Part shown: positions 15,961 to 25,047 of the stretch, piece by piece
How positions within the stretch are numbered: position 1 is the stretch's first letter
Layout: every line of letters starts with the position of its first letter
DNA from: Maricaulis sp.
GTDB taxonomy: Bacteria > Pseudomonadota > Alphaproteobacteria > Caulobacterales > Maricaulaceae
Length of the DNA: 53,730 nucleotides
Direction: 5' to 3'
Assembly (NCBI GenBank): GCA_029251785.1
Contig: JAQXCQ010000114.1
Location: 1 to 53,730, forward strand
The notes under the pieces: model-generated
Seen by the model: the letters and a program-made list of their open reading frames with translations, nothing else
Database searches by the model: none
What the model was told of the DNA's origin: nothing
Translations under genes and position numbers: made by a program

Positions 15961-17085
15961 TCAGGACGCGGTAATGCGGCTGTCAAAGCTGACGCTTTTA
16001 ATCAGGGCAAATACATCCTGTCCGATTTCAAGTTTGAGGGCTTCGACAGCTGCCCGCGTTAAACGCGCCCGAAGACGGGTTTCGCCGAGGCTGAGCAATA
16101 ATTCGGCGCTCGACGTTTCAAGATCCTGTTCGATCGCTTCCAGACGGACGGGCAAAATATTGCGGATGCTCAACCCCTCCGGGCGATGTGTGGCAATCGC
16201 CACATCGCGTGCACGTATCCTCAGCCGAATGCGATCACTCACCGGCAAGTCCGGTATCGCAGGCAAGGTGAGGGTCTGATCGGCCACCGCTACATGCGTC
16301 AGACACAGACGGGCATCGTGTCCAGTGATTTGAGCAACCACCATCGCCCCGGCATCACGGTCATCGGCAATACCATCCAGATCCAGGCTCTGAAGGATGT
16401 TCGCCGTCGGACCGAAGGCCTGCTTGCGCCCGTTATTCAGCAAAAGTGTGTTGTCGGACAGATAAGCGACCTCGTCGACGGAATGGCTGACAAAAATCGC
16501 AGGAATATCGCAATGGCGTAACGTCTCGGTGAGATAGGGCAAAATCTCTGCTTTGCTGTCTGCATCGAGGGCAGAAAGCGGTTCGTCGAGGAGCAGAATG
16601 TGGGGATTGCTGATCAGGGCACGTGCCAGGGCAACGCGCTGGATTTCGCCGCCCGACAGAGTTTCTGTGCGCCGCTGAAGCAGGTTGGCAAGGCCCAATG
16701 ACGTGACCAGGGCTGCTTCGTCCGGTCCCGGACGGTCCGCGCAGGCGCGCGCTCGCGCGAAGGCCAAATTTTGATCAACAGTGAGATGTGAGAACAGGCG
16801 CCCGTCCTGAAAGATATAGCCACAAGCTCGCAAATGCGGCGCGAGGTGGATGTCATTTTGGGTGTCGGTCCAGGTGGTTTCGCCCAATTGAATGAGACCG
16901 CTCTCCGGGCGGGTGAAACCGGCAATCAGGCGCAATAGCGTGCTTTTACCACTGCCGCTGGGGCCGAAGATTGCCGTGACACCCTGCGCAGGGATGCGGG
17001 CCTGCAAGTGCAGCAATAAAGAGCCAAATTGCGCGTTGATCTCGAGATTGAGCGTTTTAGCCGACACGGACAGACCCTTTGCCAT
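15961..17085 (-). CDS. modC: Molybdate ABC transporter ATP-binding protein
   Basis: Energises molybdate import. The ATPase domain has Walker A GPSGSGKST, a Q-loop in GYIFQDGRLF, signature LSGGEIQR and Walker B HILLLDEPLSALDADS, with SHSVDEV as H-loop. A C-terminal TOBE/Mop-like domain (from about residue 280, with SIRNILPVRLEAIEQ and LRARLTRAAVEAL) binds oxyanion in ModC. The Met at 17085 gives 374 residues and a 29-bp overlap with modB; the longer in-frame extension lacks homology-like character. It is the last gene of mobA-modA-modB-modC. Confidence 0.94.
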   Translation of the reverse strand: MAKGLSVSAKTLNLEINAQFGSLLLHLQARIPAQGVTAIFGPSGSGKSTLLRLIAGFTRPESGLIQLGETTWTDTQNDIHLAPHLRACGYIFQDGRLFSHLTVDQNLAFARARACADRPGPDEAALVTSLGLANLLQRRTETLSGGEIQRVALARALISNPHILLLDEPLSALDADSKAEILPYLTETLRHCDIPAIFVSHSVDEVAYLSDNTLLLNNGRKQAFGPTANILQSLDLDGIADDRDAGAMVVAQITGHDARLCLTHVAVADQTLTLPAIPDLPVSDRIRLRIRARDVAIATHRPEGLSIRNILPVRLEAIEQDLETSSAELLLSLGETRLRARLTRAAVEALKLEIGQDVFALIKSVSFDSRITAS

Positions 17086-17728
17086 TGATGCTGTAGACGG
17101 CGACCAAAACGGCGAATGAGAAGGCAATTAGTCCGGCAGATAGAATGTGAGCCTGGGCGTAGTTCAGGGTTTCAACATGCTCATAGATGGCGATGGAGAT
17201 AACGCGTGTCTGGTCAGGGATATTGCCGCCGACCATCAGGACGACACCAAACTCGCCGATTGTGTGTGCGAAGCTGAGAACGCCGGCGGTGAGAAAGCCG
17301 CGGCGCGACAAAGGAATGACCACTGTCATGAAGGTGTCGAACGGTGAGGCGCGCAAACTGGCTGCCGCTTCCAACGGAGCCTTTCCAATTGATTGAAAGG
17401 TGGTTTGGAGCGGCTGCACCATAAAGGGCAAAGAATAAAACACCGACGCGATCACCAGGCCTGTGAACGAGAAGGTGAGGGTGGTGCCGGTCATCGTGAC
17501 CCAGAGGGCGCCGAGTGGTGAATTCGGGCTCATGACCAAGAGGAGATAAAACCCGAGAACAGTGGGCGGTAAGACAAGCGGTAGGGCAGTCAGGGCTTCA
17601 ATCACGGGTTTGATGCGCGATTGGGTCATCGCCAGCCACCACGCCAAAGGGGTCCCAACGACCAGCAGGATCATTGTCACCAGGCTGGCGAGTTTGAGGG
17701 TGAGCCAGAGTGGACCGGGATCAATCAT
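17057..17728 (-). CDS. modB: Molybdate ABC transporter permease
   Basis: Inner-membrane channel of the molybdate importer (223 residues). Five or six transmembrane helices are visible. The permease EAA-type loop reads EAAASLRASPFDTFMTVVIPLSRRG, which docks on ModC. LPLVLPPTVLGFYLL is a recognisable ModB segment. The start overlaps the modA stop as ATGA and the end overlaps modC, so the three are translationally coupled. Confidence 0.94.
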   Translation of the reverse strand: MIDPGPLWLTLKLASLVTMILLVVGTPLAWWLAMTQSRIKPVIEALTALPLVLPPTVLGFYLLLVMSPNSPLGALWVTMTGTTLTFSFTGLVIASVFYSLPFMVQPLQTTFQSIGKAPLEAAASLRASPFDTFMTVVIPLSRRGFLTAGVLSFAHTIGEFGVVLMVGGNIPDQTRVISIAIYEHVETLNYAQAHILSAGLIAFSFAVLVAVYSINGKGSVRVG

Positions 17729-18501
17729 GGCTGCGTCACCGTATAGCCGTGGGTGACAATAATCCCGCGTGCAGTTTCGCCATTGAGAAACGTGAGGAAG
17801 GCCTGTGCGGCCTCATTTTCGGCACCGTGCCTCAGCAGGATGGCGTCTTGATGGATTGGTGAGTGAAGCGTGGCGGGAATGCGCCACCCGCTATTTTGCG
17901 TCGGTCGATCTTCCCTGACCAATTGCGACAGGGCAATGAGGCCGAGATCGGCATTGCCCGTCGAGACCAGAAGGTAAGTTTGGCCGATATTTTCACCCCG
18001 GACAATGCTGCCCTCGAGGGCCTCGGTCAGGTTGAGATTGTCCAGCGTTTCAAGCGCGGCCAGGCCGTAGGGCGCGAGCGCGGGGTTGGCGATTGCCAGT
18101 GTCGAAAACGCGCCGGATGCGAGTTGGTCCCGTCCCCTTGATGGCGTGATTTCAAGGCGCGTACTCCACAAGGCGAGCGCACCACTGGCATAGGTGAATT
18201 GGCTCTCACCCACGGCAAATTGTGTGGTCGCCAGCCGGGAGGGTCGAAGTTGATCAGCGGCGAGCAATATATCAAAAGGTGCACCATTGACGATCTGCGC
18301 ATAGAGCTGGCCGGTGGAGCCGGAAACTGCGGTGATAGAGTGGCCGGTTTCGCGCTGAAAGGCCAAATCCAATGCGTTGAGTGTGTCGGAGAAATTTGTC
18401 GCCACAGCGACCGTGACCGATTGCGGACTGGCGGCACGAGAGGCAAGACCAAGGATTATGATAAAGGCGATCAATACACCGGCTGAGGCGAGACGTTTCA
18501 T
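17725..18501 (-). CDS. modA: Molybdate-binding periplasmic protein
   Basis: Periplasmic substrate-binding protein of the ModABC importer (258 residues from the Met at 18501, which starts a clear signal peptide; an upstream in-frame extension to 18585 is probably not translated). Family segments are VAVATNFSDTLNAL, VSGSTGQLYAQIVNGAPFDILLAAD and IANPALAPYGLAA, which include the oxyanion-contacting serines. The C-terminal region has QAFLTFLNGETARGI. It sits between mobA and modB. Confidence 0.93.
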   Translation of the reverse strand: MKRLASAGVLIAFIIILGLASRAASPQSVTVAVATNFSDTLNALDLAFQRETGHSITAVSGSTGQLYAQIVNGAPFDILLAADQLRPSRLATTQFAVGESQFTYASGALALWSTRLEITPSRGRDQLASGAFSTLAIANPALAPYGLAALETLDNLNLTEALEGSIVRGENIGQTYLLVSTGNADLGLIALSQLVREDRPTQNSGWRIPATLHSPIHQDAILLRHGAENEAAQAFLTFLNGETARGIIVTHGYTVTQP

Positions 18502-18568
18502 GCGGAATTGATGCGCGATGATGGTTGTTATTACAAGCGCCCGGATCGTCGCAGGGGCAAACAGGCAT

Positions 18569-19135
18569 CTACTCGTGTTGGCCAAGGGTCGTGAAATCTT
18601 CTGGCGCGTTGACGTTGAGCATCAGAGCCTCAAAGGATTGCGGAAGGCGCGGACGCTTAACGGGACCTGCATTCAAAAGATCGCGAATGGCGTTGATTTT
18701 TGGCGGATCCGCCGGCGACACGGTGGATGGCAGAAATAGCGGCAGAGGATAACGCGCCCAGGCAGATGCCATATTATCTGGAGCGTTTAGCAAGGGATAT
18801 AAAATGTCTTCGCTCAGGAGGGGCATATCGGCAGGGAGCGCAAGAATGCCGCGCATGGAATGCTTTCGCGCCAGTTCGAGCGCCTGCAGGAGTGCCTGAC
18901 CGGGACCTGCCCCGGGCGTGGCGTCTGCAAGGCCATTTTCGAGATCGGGTCGCCCGAGGACACAGACCGAGGCGCAACCAATGTCCTGCAAAAGCGTGCA
19001 GGCGTGTTGCAGCAAGGTATGGCCGTGCCAGATCATATCTGTCTTGTCCTGGCCCATGCGGCGCGACGCGCCGCCGGCCAAAACTATCCCCAGGACGTTT
19101 TGGGCAAGCTCGGTGGAGTCGGTTTTCGCGTTCAT
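18569..19135 (-). CDS. mobA: Molybdenum cofactor guanylyltransferase
   Basis: Attaches GMP to molybdopterin to make the guanine dinucleotide cofactor used by DMSO-reductase-family enzymes. The nucleotide-binding motif VLAGGASRRMGQDK is at about residues 18-31, and LPADMPLLSED is the metal-coordinating block. The Met at 19135 gives 188 residues, normal for MobA. It lies 67 bp upstream of modA on the same strand, linking molybdate uptake to cofactor maturation. No ModE-type operator was recognised upstream. No molybdoenzyme gene lies in this window. Confidence 0.9.
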   Translation of the reverse strand: MNAKTDSTELAQNVLGIVLAGGASRRMGQDKTDMIWHGHTLLQHACTLLQDIGCASVCVLGRPDLENGLADATPGAGPGQALLQALELARKHSMRGILALPADMPLLSEDILYPLLNAPDNMASAWARYPLPLFLPSTVSPADPPKINAIRDLLNAGPVKRPRLPQSFEALMLNVNAPEDFTTLGQHE

Positions 19136-19226
19136 TTGACGCCCATTTCCCAAGTTGTTTGGGGACTTGTAGCGCAAAGGGTGCCAAATCGGCAGCCGGT
19201 TTCTTCATTCCGGCAGGATCGCGATG

Positions 19227-21413
19227 CTAGGTCCGGGAGGAGCCGGCTTCTGGTGTATCATCCGCAAGATCATCCTGCGGAGGCGTTGCAATCAGTTCGC
19301 CGATCGCCTTGGACGTCATCGGGCGACCAAAATGCCAACCCTGAAGGTAATCAAAGCCCAACAGTCGCAACATATTGGCCTGGCTGGCCGTTTCAACACC
19401 TTCAGCCACCACGGATAATTTGAGCGCATCACCCATCAGGGACAGCGCCTGGAGCAATTTGTTATGGCCATCATCCTTGCCGATCACGCCAACAAAGCTC
19501 TTATCGATCTTGATCTTTGAGAATGGCAGGGTTTTCGAATACCCCATGCTGGCGAAACCGGTACCAAAATCATCGAGATTGATCCGGAAGCCCGCGCGAT
19601 TGAGCTCCTCGAGTCGGCTTTTGGCTTTGTCGAAATTATCGACCAACACCGTCTCGGTCAGTTCAATTTCGATCATCGATGGCGACATGTCGTGCTGCGC
19701 CAGCTTATCGGCAAAGCGATCGGCAAGATCACTATCATTGAGCTGAATCGGCGACACATTCATAGAAACCGTGTGTGCGGTCTGCGGGCCGAAATCGGCA
19801 CAGATTGAGTCGAGCACGAGATCGCCCAGGCGATTGATCAGACGGGAGCGCTCGGCGATCGGAATAAATACGTCGGGTGGAACGGTGCCCAGTGTTTCGT
19901 GCTCCCAGCGCAAGAGCGCTTCCACCGAGACAATCGTGCTATCGGCGGCCTTCACGATTGGCTGGTAAAGCACGTAAAATTCGCCGTTCTCCAGCCCGCG
20001 TTCCATATCGGTTTCCAGTTCACGGCGCTGAGAAGCTTCCATCCCGAAGCTGATATCGTATGTCAGTGGCTGATCGAGCTGTTCGGCCTTGGCGCGGTAC
20101 ATGGCCGCGTCCGCATCCTGCACGAGTTCCACGAAGGTCTGGGGGGCGTTAACGTGTGAATTCGCAACGCCGACGGCACCGCCAATTTCAAATTGTTGAT
20201 CGCCGATAACGACTGGTTGATTCAGATTGTGTGAAATTTGACGGGCCAGCTCGAGGGTCGATTTTGTTTGTTCCCGGCCAATCAAGGCGCAGGCGAATTC
20301 GTCGCCGCCCATCCGGGCAATGAGTACATCTTCTGGAGCGGTATTGGTCAGGCGTTCGGCGACGATCTTGATCACTTCATCGCCGGCATGATGACCCGCT
20401 TTATCATTGATTTCTTTGAAACCGTTTAGGTCGATATAGATCACTGCCGCATGACCCTTGCGGGCGCTTTTCACAGCATCATCGGCTTCAACGATCTCCA
20501 TGAAGGCACGACGGTTTGGTATTTTGCTCAAGCTGTCTGTTCGCGCAGCATTGCGGGCGCGCATGCGACTCTCGTCTGCGTTTCGCGCCAATTGCTTGAC
20601 CCGTCGCCCCAGAATGCGGGATCCGACCGCGAAGGCCAGGATGAAGAGGAAAAGCGGTATGAGAGCCAGACGCAGGGCTTGCAGGCCGGGTTGGGATGGT
20701 GTCCAGACCAGCTGGCCCACTGAATGACCACTACGGTCGTGAACCGGAACCGCACCTTCTATGGCAATTTCACGGGTGGGTATGAAGCGGATGTTGTCGA
20801 TCAGATAATTGGCTTCCAGTGTGTTGAGGAATGTCTGGTCGATTTCCGTCCCGATAATCATCATCGGATCGAGCGCGGGATCGATTTCAGCCGCACGGTT
20901 GTCATATTCCCCAATGATGGTCGCTGAGGCCAGATAGGGACGACCGTCAAATTGGAGCATGTGGGAAGCGCTGAAACGACCATTCTCATGGTTGATTACA
21001 AGATCGCGGCGCAGGGCAGTGACATCGGTTTCGCTCAGAAGATTGGTTCGCGGCTTGGCGCTTCCATCGCGATGCCAACCATAAACGCGACCCGCTTCCT
21101 CTTCCGTCAAAATGACAAAATCAAAACCATTGTGATCGTCGAATGAGTCGGTCAGACCGTCGTGCAACCAATAAGTATTTCCCGAACGGAACAGCGTTGT
21201 GATGCCATCCCACCAACTATAGTCGACGGTCCAGACTTCGTTTTGCTCAGCTGCTGCGGCGATGCCAGCTGTTAGGAGTTGGGTGTCAGTCCTGATCGCG
21301 TTTCTGTTCAGTGCGCCCACAAAAAAATAGATGGTCAGGACGGTTGCAATCAAACTGACCAATGTCGCGATATTAATATAGGAACCGAGCTTCCGCTCGA
21401 GCACTTTCGCCAT
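19227..21413 (-). CDS. CHASE4-GGDEF-EAL cyclic-di-GMP protein
   Basis: Membrane-bound c-di-GMP enzyme (728 residues from the ATG at 21413; the frame also opens at an upstream TTG). Helix 1 (about residues 10-32) and helix 2 (about 250-270) flank a periplasmic CHASE4-like sensor with the characteristic VDYSWWDG. A HAMP-like linker leads to a diguanylate cyclase domain with intact MGGDEF and then a phosphodiesterase domain with intact EAL (VEALLRW), DDFGTG, KIDKSF and EGVET. Both active sites look complete, so it could be bifunctional or switch between activities. It is a single gene, minus strand, next to mobA but probably independent. Confidence 0.93.
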   Translation of the reverse strand: MAKVLERKLGSYINIATLVSLIATVLTIYFFVGALNRNAIRTDTQLLTAGIAAAAEQNEVWTVDYSWWDGITTLFRSGNTYWLHDGLTDSFDDHNGFDFVILTEEEAGRVYGWHRDGSAKPRTNLLSETDVTALRRDLVINHENGRFSASHMLQFDGRPYLASATIIGEYDNRAAEIDPALDPMMIIGTEIDQTFLNTLEANYLIDNIRFIPTREIAIEGAVPVHDRSGHSVGQLVWTPSQPGLQALRLALIPLFLFILAFAVGSRILGRRVKQLARNADESRMRARNAARTDSLSKIPNRRAFMEIVEADDAVKSARKGHAAVIYIDLNGFKEINDKAGHHAGDEVIKIVAERLTNTAPEDVLIARMGGDEFACALIGREQTKSTLELARQISHNLNQPVVIGDQQFEIGGAVGVANSHVNAPQTFVELVQDADAAMYRAKAEQLDQPLTYDISFGMEASQRRELETDMERGLENGEFYVLYQPIVKAADSTIVSVEALLRWEHETLGTVPPDVFIPIAERSRLINRLGDLVLDSICADFGPQTAHTVSMNVSPIQLNDSDLADRFADKLAQHDMSPSMIEIELTETVLVDNFDKAKSRLEELNRAGFRINLDDFGTGFASMGYSKTLPFSKIKIDKSFVGVIGKDDGHNKLLQALSLMGDALKLSVVAEGVETASQANMLRLLGFDYLQGWHFGRPMTSKAIGELIATPPQDDLADDTPEAGSSRT

Positions 21414-22208
21414 GTATCCAACCCGGTATTTTTGTTCGTTTCGAAACAAGATGACCGAAAAACGTAAAGACTCCGCGAAGGCGGCGTTATTTGGTGCAGA
21501 TCGAAATTTCTTCGAGCAGGCCTGCCTGGTTTTAACGCGCTACTTCAATTGATTAAAGCTCGCGAGTTCTGGTCCGCGCTGTCGATCGACCGGTCGCGAT
21601 TGTTGTTCACCGCATTTTTGTTGTTGGGCGCTTTATCGGGCAGGTCGTCGCAAACTTCGACGCGTGTGTCGCCTTTTTTTGACCATTTGTCTGATGCGTC
21701 GGGGTTGGTCCGATGCGACGTGGGCGGCGACGGCTTACTTCGATGCCAAGGACCCAGAGCGGCAACCCCTTTTTTCCGTCGATGTCGTCTGACGTGCTGT
21801 ACCGCCCGGAAGGCGGCACTTTACCGCCTCTAAGAACTCCTTGGGGCAACTGCATAACGGCGCTGCGCGATCCCCCGCTACGGCACGGACCCGCGATCCT
21901 TTACTTGCCACGCGACTGGCCAGCACAACCGGCCTCTTTTCTTCGGCGTTATGGGTCGGACGTGTCTTGCGGCGCACATTTTTCAGCAACTTGTCGAGCG
22001 TAGCATGCTGGTTGGTGATCTCTGCCTCACCTTCTAACTTAGATTGCTATAATGTACCCTAAAACCTCCAGTGTGAAATGAGGTATTTTCATCCCAATAT
22101 CCCTGACGAAGGACGTTCTCGTAATAAAATATTAAAGTCTTTGTCCAACGTTGTCTTATCGAATATTCTTAGAAAGAATGCCCGCTTCTCGCATCTGAGG
22201 GATTTGCC
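21414..22208. other. Gene-free stretch between the GGDEF-EAL gene and the chemoreceptor gene
   Basis: About 795 bp between divergent genes. Short reading frames at 21549-21833 (+) and 21735-21989 (-) overlap one another, are compositionally odd and show no recognisable motif. The right third is markedly AT-rich and carries an extended -10 promoter candidate. No RNA gene, repeat or terminator was recognised. Confidence 0.5.
22045..22053 (+). promoter_or_regulatory. Extended -10 promoter candidate for the chemoreceptor gene
   Basis: TTGCTATAAT contains a consensus TATAAT (22048-22053) preceded by TGC, the extended -10 form. No good -35 is present at the right spacing. It lies 155 bp before the start codon in an AT-rich leader. 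Not tested. Confidence 0.4.
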
Positions 22209-23888
22209 ATGCGCCTTAAAATTAGCCGTAAACTTACTTTGTTCAGTGTTTGGATGGCAGCAATTACTGTTCTGCTTAGCTGCCTGTTCTTGGGTGTGAT
22301 CGAACAGGCGAAATCTAATGCTCGTTGGACAGCACATACCAATCGTGTTCTCGCACTTTTGGATCAATCCATATTAGGTATGGTCAATCAGGAAACCGGC
22401 CTGCGCGCGTTTTTATTGGCGGGAGAAGACGAGTTCCTTGAGCCCTATCACCTTGGCGGAACGATGTTTGAGGAGGCCATCACTGAACTGCGAACTAGGA
22501 CCCTCGATAACCCAAGGGCAACACGACTGTCCGATGATATCAATCAACTGGGCAGCTCTTGGCGGAGTGAACATGCTGAGACTGCCATCAGCTTGATGCG
22601 AAATCCCGCGACGCGAGAGCGGGGCCGAGCCATGGAGATTGAAGGTGCCGGAAAGTCGCAAATGGATGGGATCCGCGACCTGGTTAACCGATTTCGTGAC
22701 ATGGAAGTCGGTCTTCTGGATGAGCGGGGCAGCGCCCTTGAGGAGTCGCTTAATCTCGGAACCCTAGCGAGCTGGGCAGGTATCTTGTCCGCAATAATCT
22801 TCGCAATTGGGGGCAGTTTTCTGTTGTCCCGCGATATTACGCGGCCCTTGTCCAATCTCAAATCTATTATGGATCAGCTTGCTGCGGGTGATCGGCAGGT
22901 GGACGTTCCCAGCCAGTCGCGCATGGATGAGTTGGGCGATGTTGCCCGGGCTGTGGAAATTTTCAGGGCCGAACTGTTCCGTGGAGACAAGGAGCGCGCA
23001 GAGAGCGAGGCGTTTCAGGAAAAGGCGAGGGAGGACGCCCGACAATCCTTCATCAACACGGTGCTCGTTGATTTTGAAAGCTCGGTCGAGAAAGCGATAG
23101 GTGATCTCTTGACCACGTCGAACGGCATGGAAAGCAGCGCAAACGCTCTCATTGCCGATGCCAATTCTGTCGTTGCCGTTGTTCAGGAGGCCTCCAACGC
23201 GGCGCTGCAAGCCGGGGAATCTGTTCAAACGGTTGCGGGCGCGGCGGAAGAAATCTCGACTTCGATCGCTGAAATCAATGTCCAAGTCGCCGAATCTGCA
23301 ACCCGGTCTAGAGAGGCTGTCGAAGGCTCTCACGGGGGTAGTAATCAAGTAGATACTCTCGCGAGTACGGCGATTGAAATTGGCAAAATCGTCGGTATCA
23401 TTCGTGATATTGCGGAGCAAACCAATTTGCTGGCTTTGAATGCGACGATCGAGAGTGCCCGCGCCGGCGAGGCCGGTAAGGGGTTTGCTGTTGTGGCAAG
23501 CGAAGTAAAAGTGCTGGCTGAACAAACCGCAGGTGCCACGAACGAAATCGAACAACATATTAAATCGCTACAACTTGCCACCGCTGGCGCCACGCAATCA
23601 ATGGACGTTATTGCGACTTCCATCACATCCGTCGACGAGGTCTGTGCATCAATTGCCTGCTCAATTGAGCAACAAGGGGCGGCTACCTCACAGATCGCGG
23701 CCAGTGCGTATGACGCCGCGGGTGCCTCTCAAAGTGTAACCAGCTCAATCGACAAAGTTGAAAACTTTACAGATTCAACGCGGACTGCTGCCAGTCAAGT
23801 CGTTGATAATGCTCTTGCCGTCGCTGCACAGGCCGCCAATGTTCAAGGTAGTGTCGCTGAGTTTTTGGTCAAAGTCCGTGAGGCCTAG
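22209..23888 (+). CDS. Methyl-accepting chemotaxis protein with CHASE3-like sensor
   Basis: Membrane chemoreceptor (559 residues). There is an N-terminal helix (about 10-32), then a helical periplasmic domain of CHASE3 type ([16 protein letters not shown] and FLEPY are diagnostic). A second helix follows (about 180-200), then a HAMP domain. The methyl-accepting/signalling domain's conserved hairpin tip is [20 protein letters not shown] followed by [20 protein letters not shown]. No C-terminal CheR-binding pentapeptide is seen. It stands apart from any che operon. Nearby Hpt/STAS/PP2C signalling and a c-di-GMP enzyme suggest a motility-lifestyle region, but a direct link is inferred only. Confidence 0.93.
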   Translation: MRLKISRKLTLFSVWMAAITVLLSCLFLGVIEQAKSNARWTAHTNRVLALLDQSILGMVNQETGLRAFLLAGEDEFLEPYHLGGTMFEEAITELRTRTLDNPRATRLSDDINQLGSSWRSEHAETAISLMRNPATRERGRAMEIEGAGKSQMDGIRDLVNRFRDMEVGLLDERGSALEESLNLGTLASWAGILSAIIFAIGGSFLLSRDITRPLSNLKSIMDQLAAGDRQVDVPSQSRMDELGDVARAVEIFRAELFRGDKERAESEAFQEKAREDARQSFINTVLVDFESSVEKAIGDLLTTSNGMESSANALIADANSVVAVVQEASNAALQAGESVQTVAGAAEEISTSIAEINVQVAESATRSREAVEGSHGGSNQVDTLASTAIEIGKIVGIIRDIAEQTNLLALNATIESARAGEAGKGFAVVASEVKVLAEQTAGATNEIEQHIKSLQLATAGATQSMDVIATSITSVDEVCASIACSIEQQGAATSQIAASAYDAAGASQSVTSSIDKVENFTDSTRTAASQVVDNALAVAAQAANVQGSVAEFLVKVREA

Positions 23889-23922
23889 GCCAGTCCCAAT
23901 TGGTTAACGAAAATGGTGTTTC

Positions 23923-25047
23923 ATGTATTTCCTTAAGTCGTCTTTTCAGAATGGATTGTGCGCCTCATTACTAGGGTTTCTCATTGGCGGCTGTGCGGTC
24001 GCGGAAGATGTGAAAACGGGGGCGGTTACATTTGGCTTGAGCTACGCAGCTGGACATTCATTTGAGCCCCTTGGGCCTGAAGATGGCGGGTCAACATCAA
24101 AGCAACGTCTGACGCTAAATTTTGAGGCCGATTTAGAGCGGGCTTGGGGGTGGCAAGGTGCGAGCCTTTTCGTTCAGTACCAAAATCATAGTGGCGTGCC
24201 TGGCGCCAGGGAAGTTGGCGATATCCAAGTTTATGATGGTTTAGACGATCCGGAATATGACCGAATCCACATGGCCTGGCTGCAGCAGCATTTCTTTGGA
24301 GATACGCTTCGAGTGAAACTTGGGAAGGTTGAGCCGAAGAGCGAGTTTTTTGCCCCCACAAATGCCACTCATCACCTGGGGTTTTCCACAGAGCGTAGCC
24401 CAACGATCATAGCGCAGGGCCCCCCCTCATTGAGTGCGAATTTTTTCTATCACCCTAGCGATCAATTTTCGATAGGTCTCGGGATTTATGATGCGGCTTG
24501 GAACAATGGATTTGACGAGAACAGCTTAAATTTTCATAATGTTTTTAGCGATCTTGGCGACCTCGCAATATTTTTGGAGGCGCGTTACTCTTTCAAATCT
24601 GGCCGGACCCGCCTCAAGGTGGGGGGATGGCGATTGGACGGGGCGTTGAATCGTTTCGATGGAACCTCCACGAATGGAGCTGAAGGGCTCTATTTGGTTC
24701 TTGATCACGATCTGAGCGATCAAGTTGGTCTATATGCCCAGCTGGGTTTTGCCGATAGTTCTGTCAGCGCATTGACGCAGCATTTCGGCGCCGGGCTTCA
24801 GTGGCAAGGCCCCTTGAATATCCGACCCGACGATATTTTCGGTTTCGGAGTTTCCCGCGTCAGCTTCAGCGATGATGTAAATGCGCCATTCACGCAGGAA
24901 GCTGAGACGGCCTATGAAGTTTTCTACAAAATGCCTGTGGGTGCCCAGCTTGTTTTGCAGGCCAATTTCCAATTCATTGACAATCCTGGCGGAACCGGTC
25001 GTTCTGATGCTCTCGTGCCGACAATACGTGGTACAATTAACTTCTAA
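23923..25047 (+). CDS. OprB-family carbohydrate-selective porin
   Basis: Outer-membrane barrel (374 residues) with an N-terminal signal sequence (hydrophobic CASLLGFLIGGCAVA, cleavage probably after AVA). Segments typical of OprB are WGWQGASLFVQYQNHSG, the block around LQQHFFGDTLRVKLGKVEP with FFAPTNATHH, GIYDAAWNNGF, and the C-terminal ETAYEVFYKMPVGAQLVLQ with VPTIRGTINF ending in Phe. OprB proteins pass sugars across the outer membrane. It follows the chemoreceptor gene by 34 bp on the same strand, so the two may be co-expressed, perhaps coupling sugar sensing and uptake (inference). Parts of it are AT-rich: bases 24481-24540 contain 22 G or C by hand count. Confidence 0.85.
   Translation: MYFLKSSFQNGLCASLLGFLIGGCAVAEDVKTGAVTFGLSYAAGHSFEPLGPEDGGSTSKQRLTLNFEADLERAWGWQGASLFVQYQNHSGVPGAREVGDIQVYDGLDDPEYDRIHMAWLQQHFFGDTLRVKLGKVEPKSEFFAPTNATHHLGFSTERSPTIIAQGPPSLSANFFYHPSDQFSIGLGIYDAAWNNGFDENSLNFHNVFSDLGDLAIFLEARYSFKSGRTRLKVGGWRLDGALNRFDGTSTNGAEGLYLVLDHDLSDQVGLYAQLGFADSSVSALTQHFGAGLQWQGPLNIRPDDIFGFGVSRVSFSDDVNAPFTQEAETAYEVFYKMPVGAQLVLQANFQFIDNPGGTGRSDALVPTIRGTINF

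Noticed and set aside
19149-19163. CCCAA-gttgt-TTGGG inverted repeat just upstream of mobA
   Set aside because: Five-base arms are too short to claim an operator or a Mo-responsive site.
21549-21989. Overlapping small frames on both strands in the intergenic region
   Set aside because: No start context, no motif, and each is the antisense of the other; not reported as genes.
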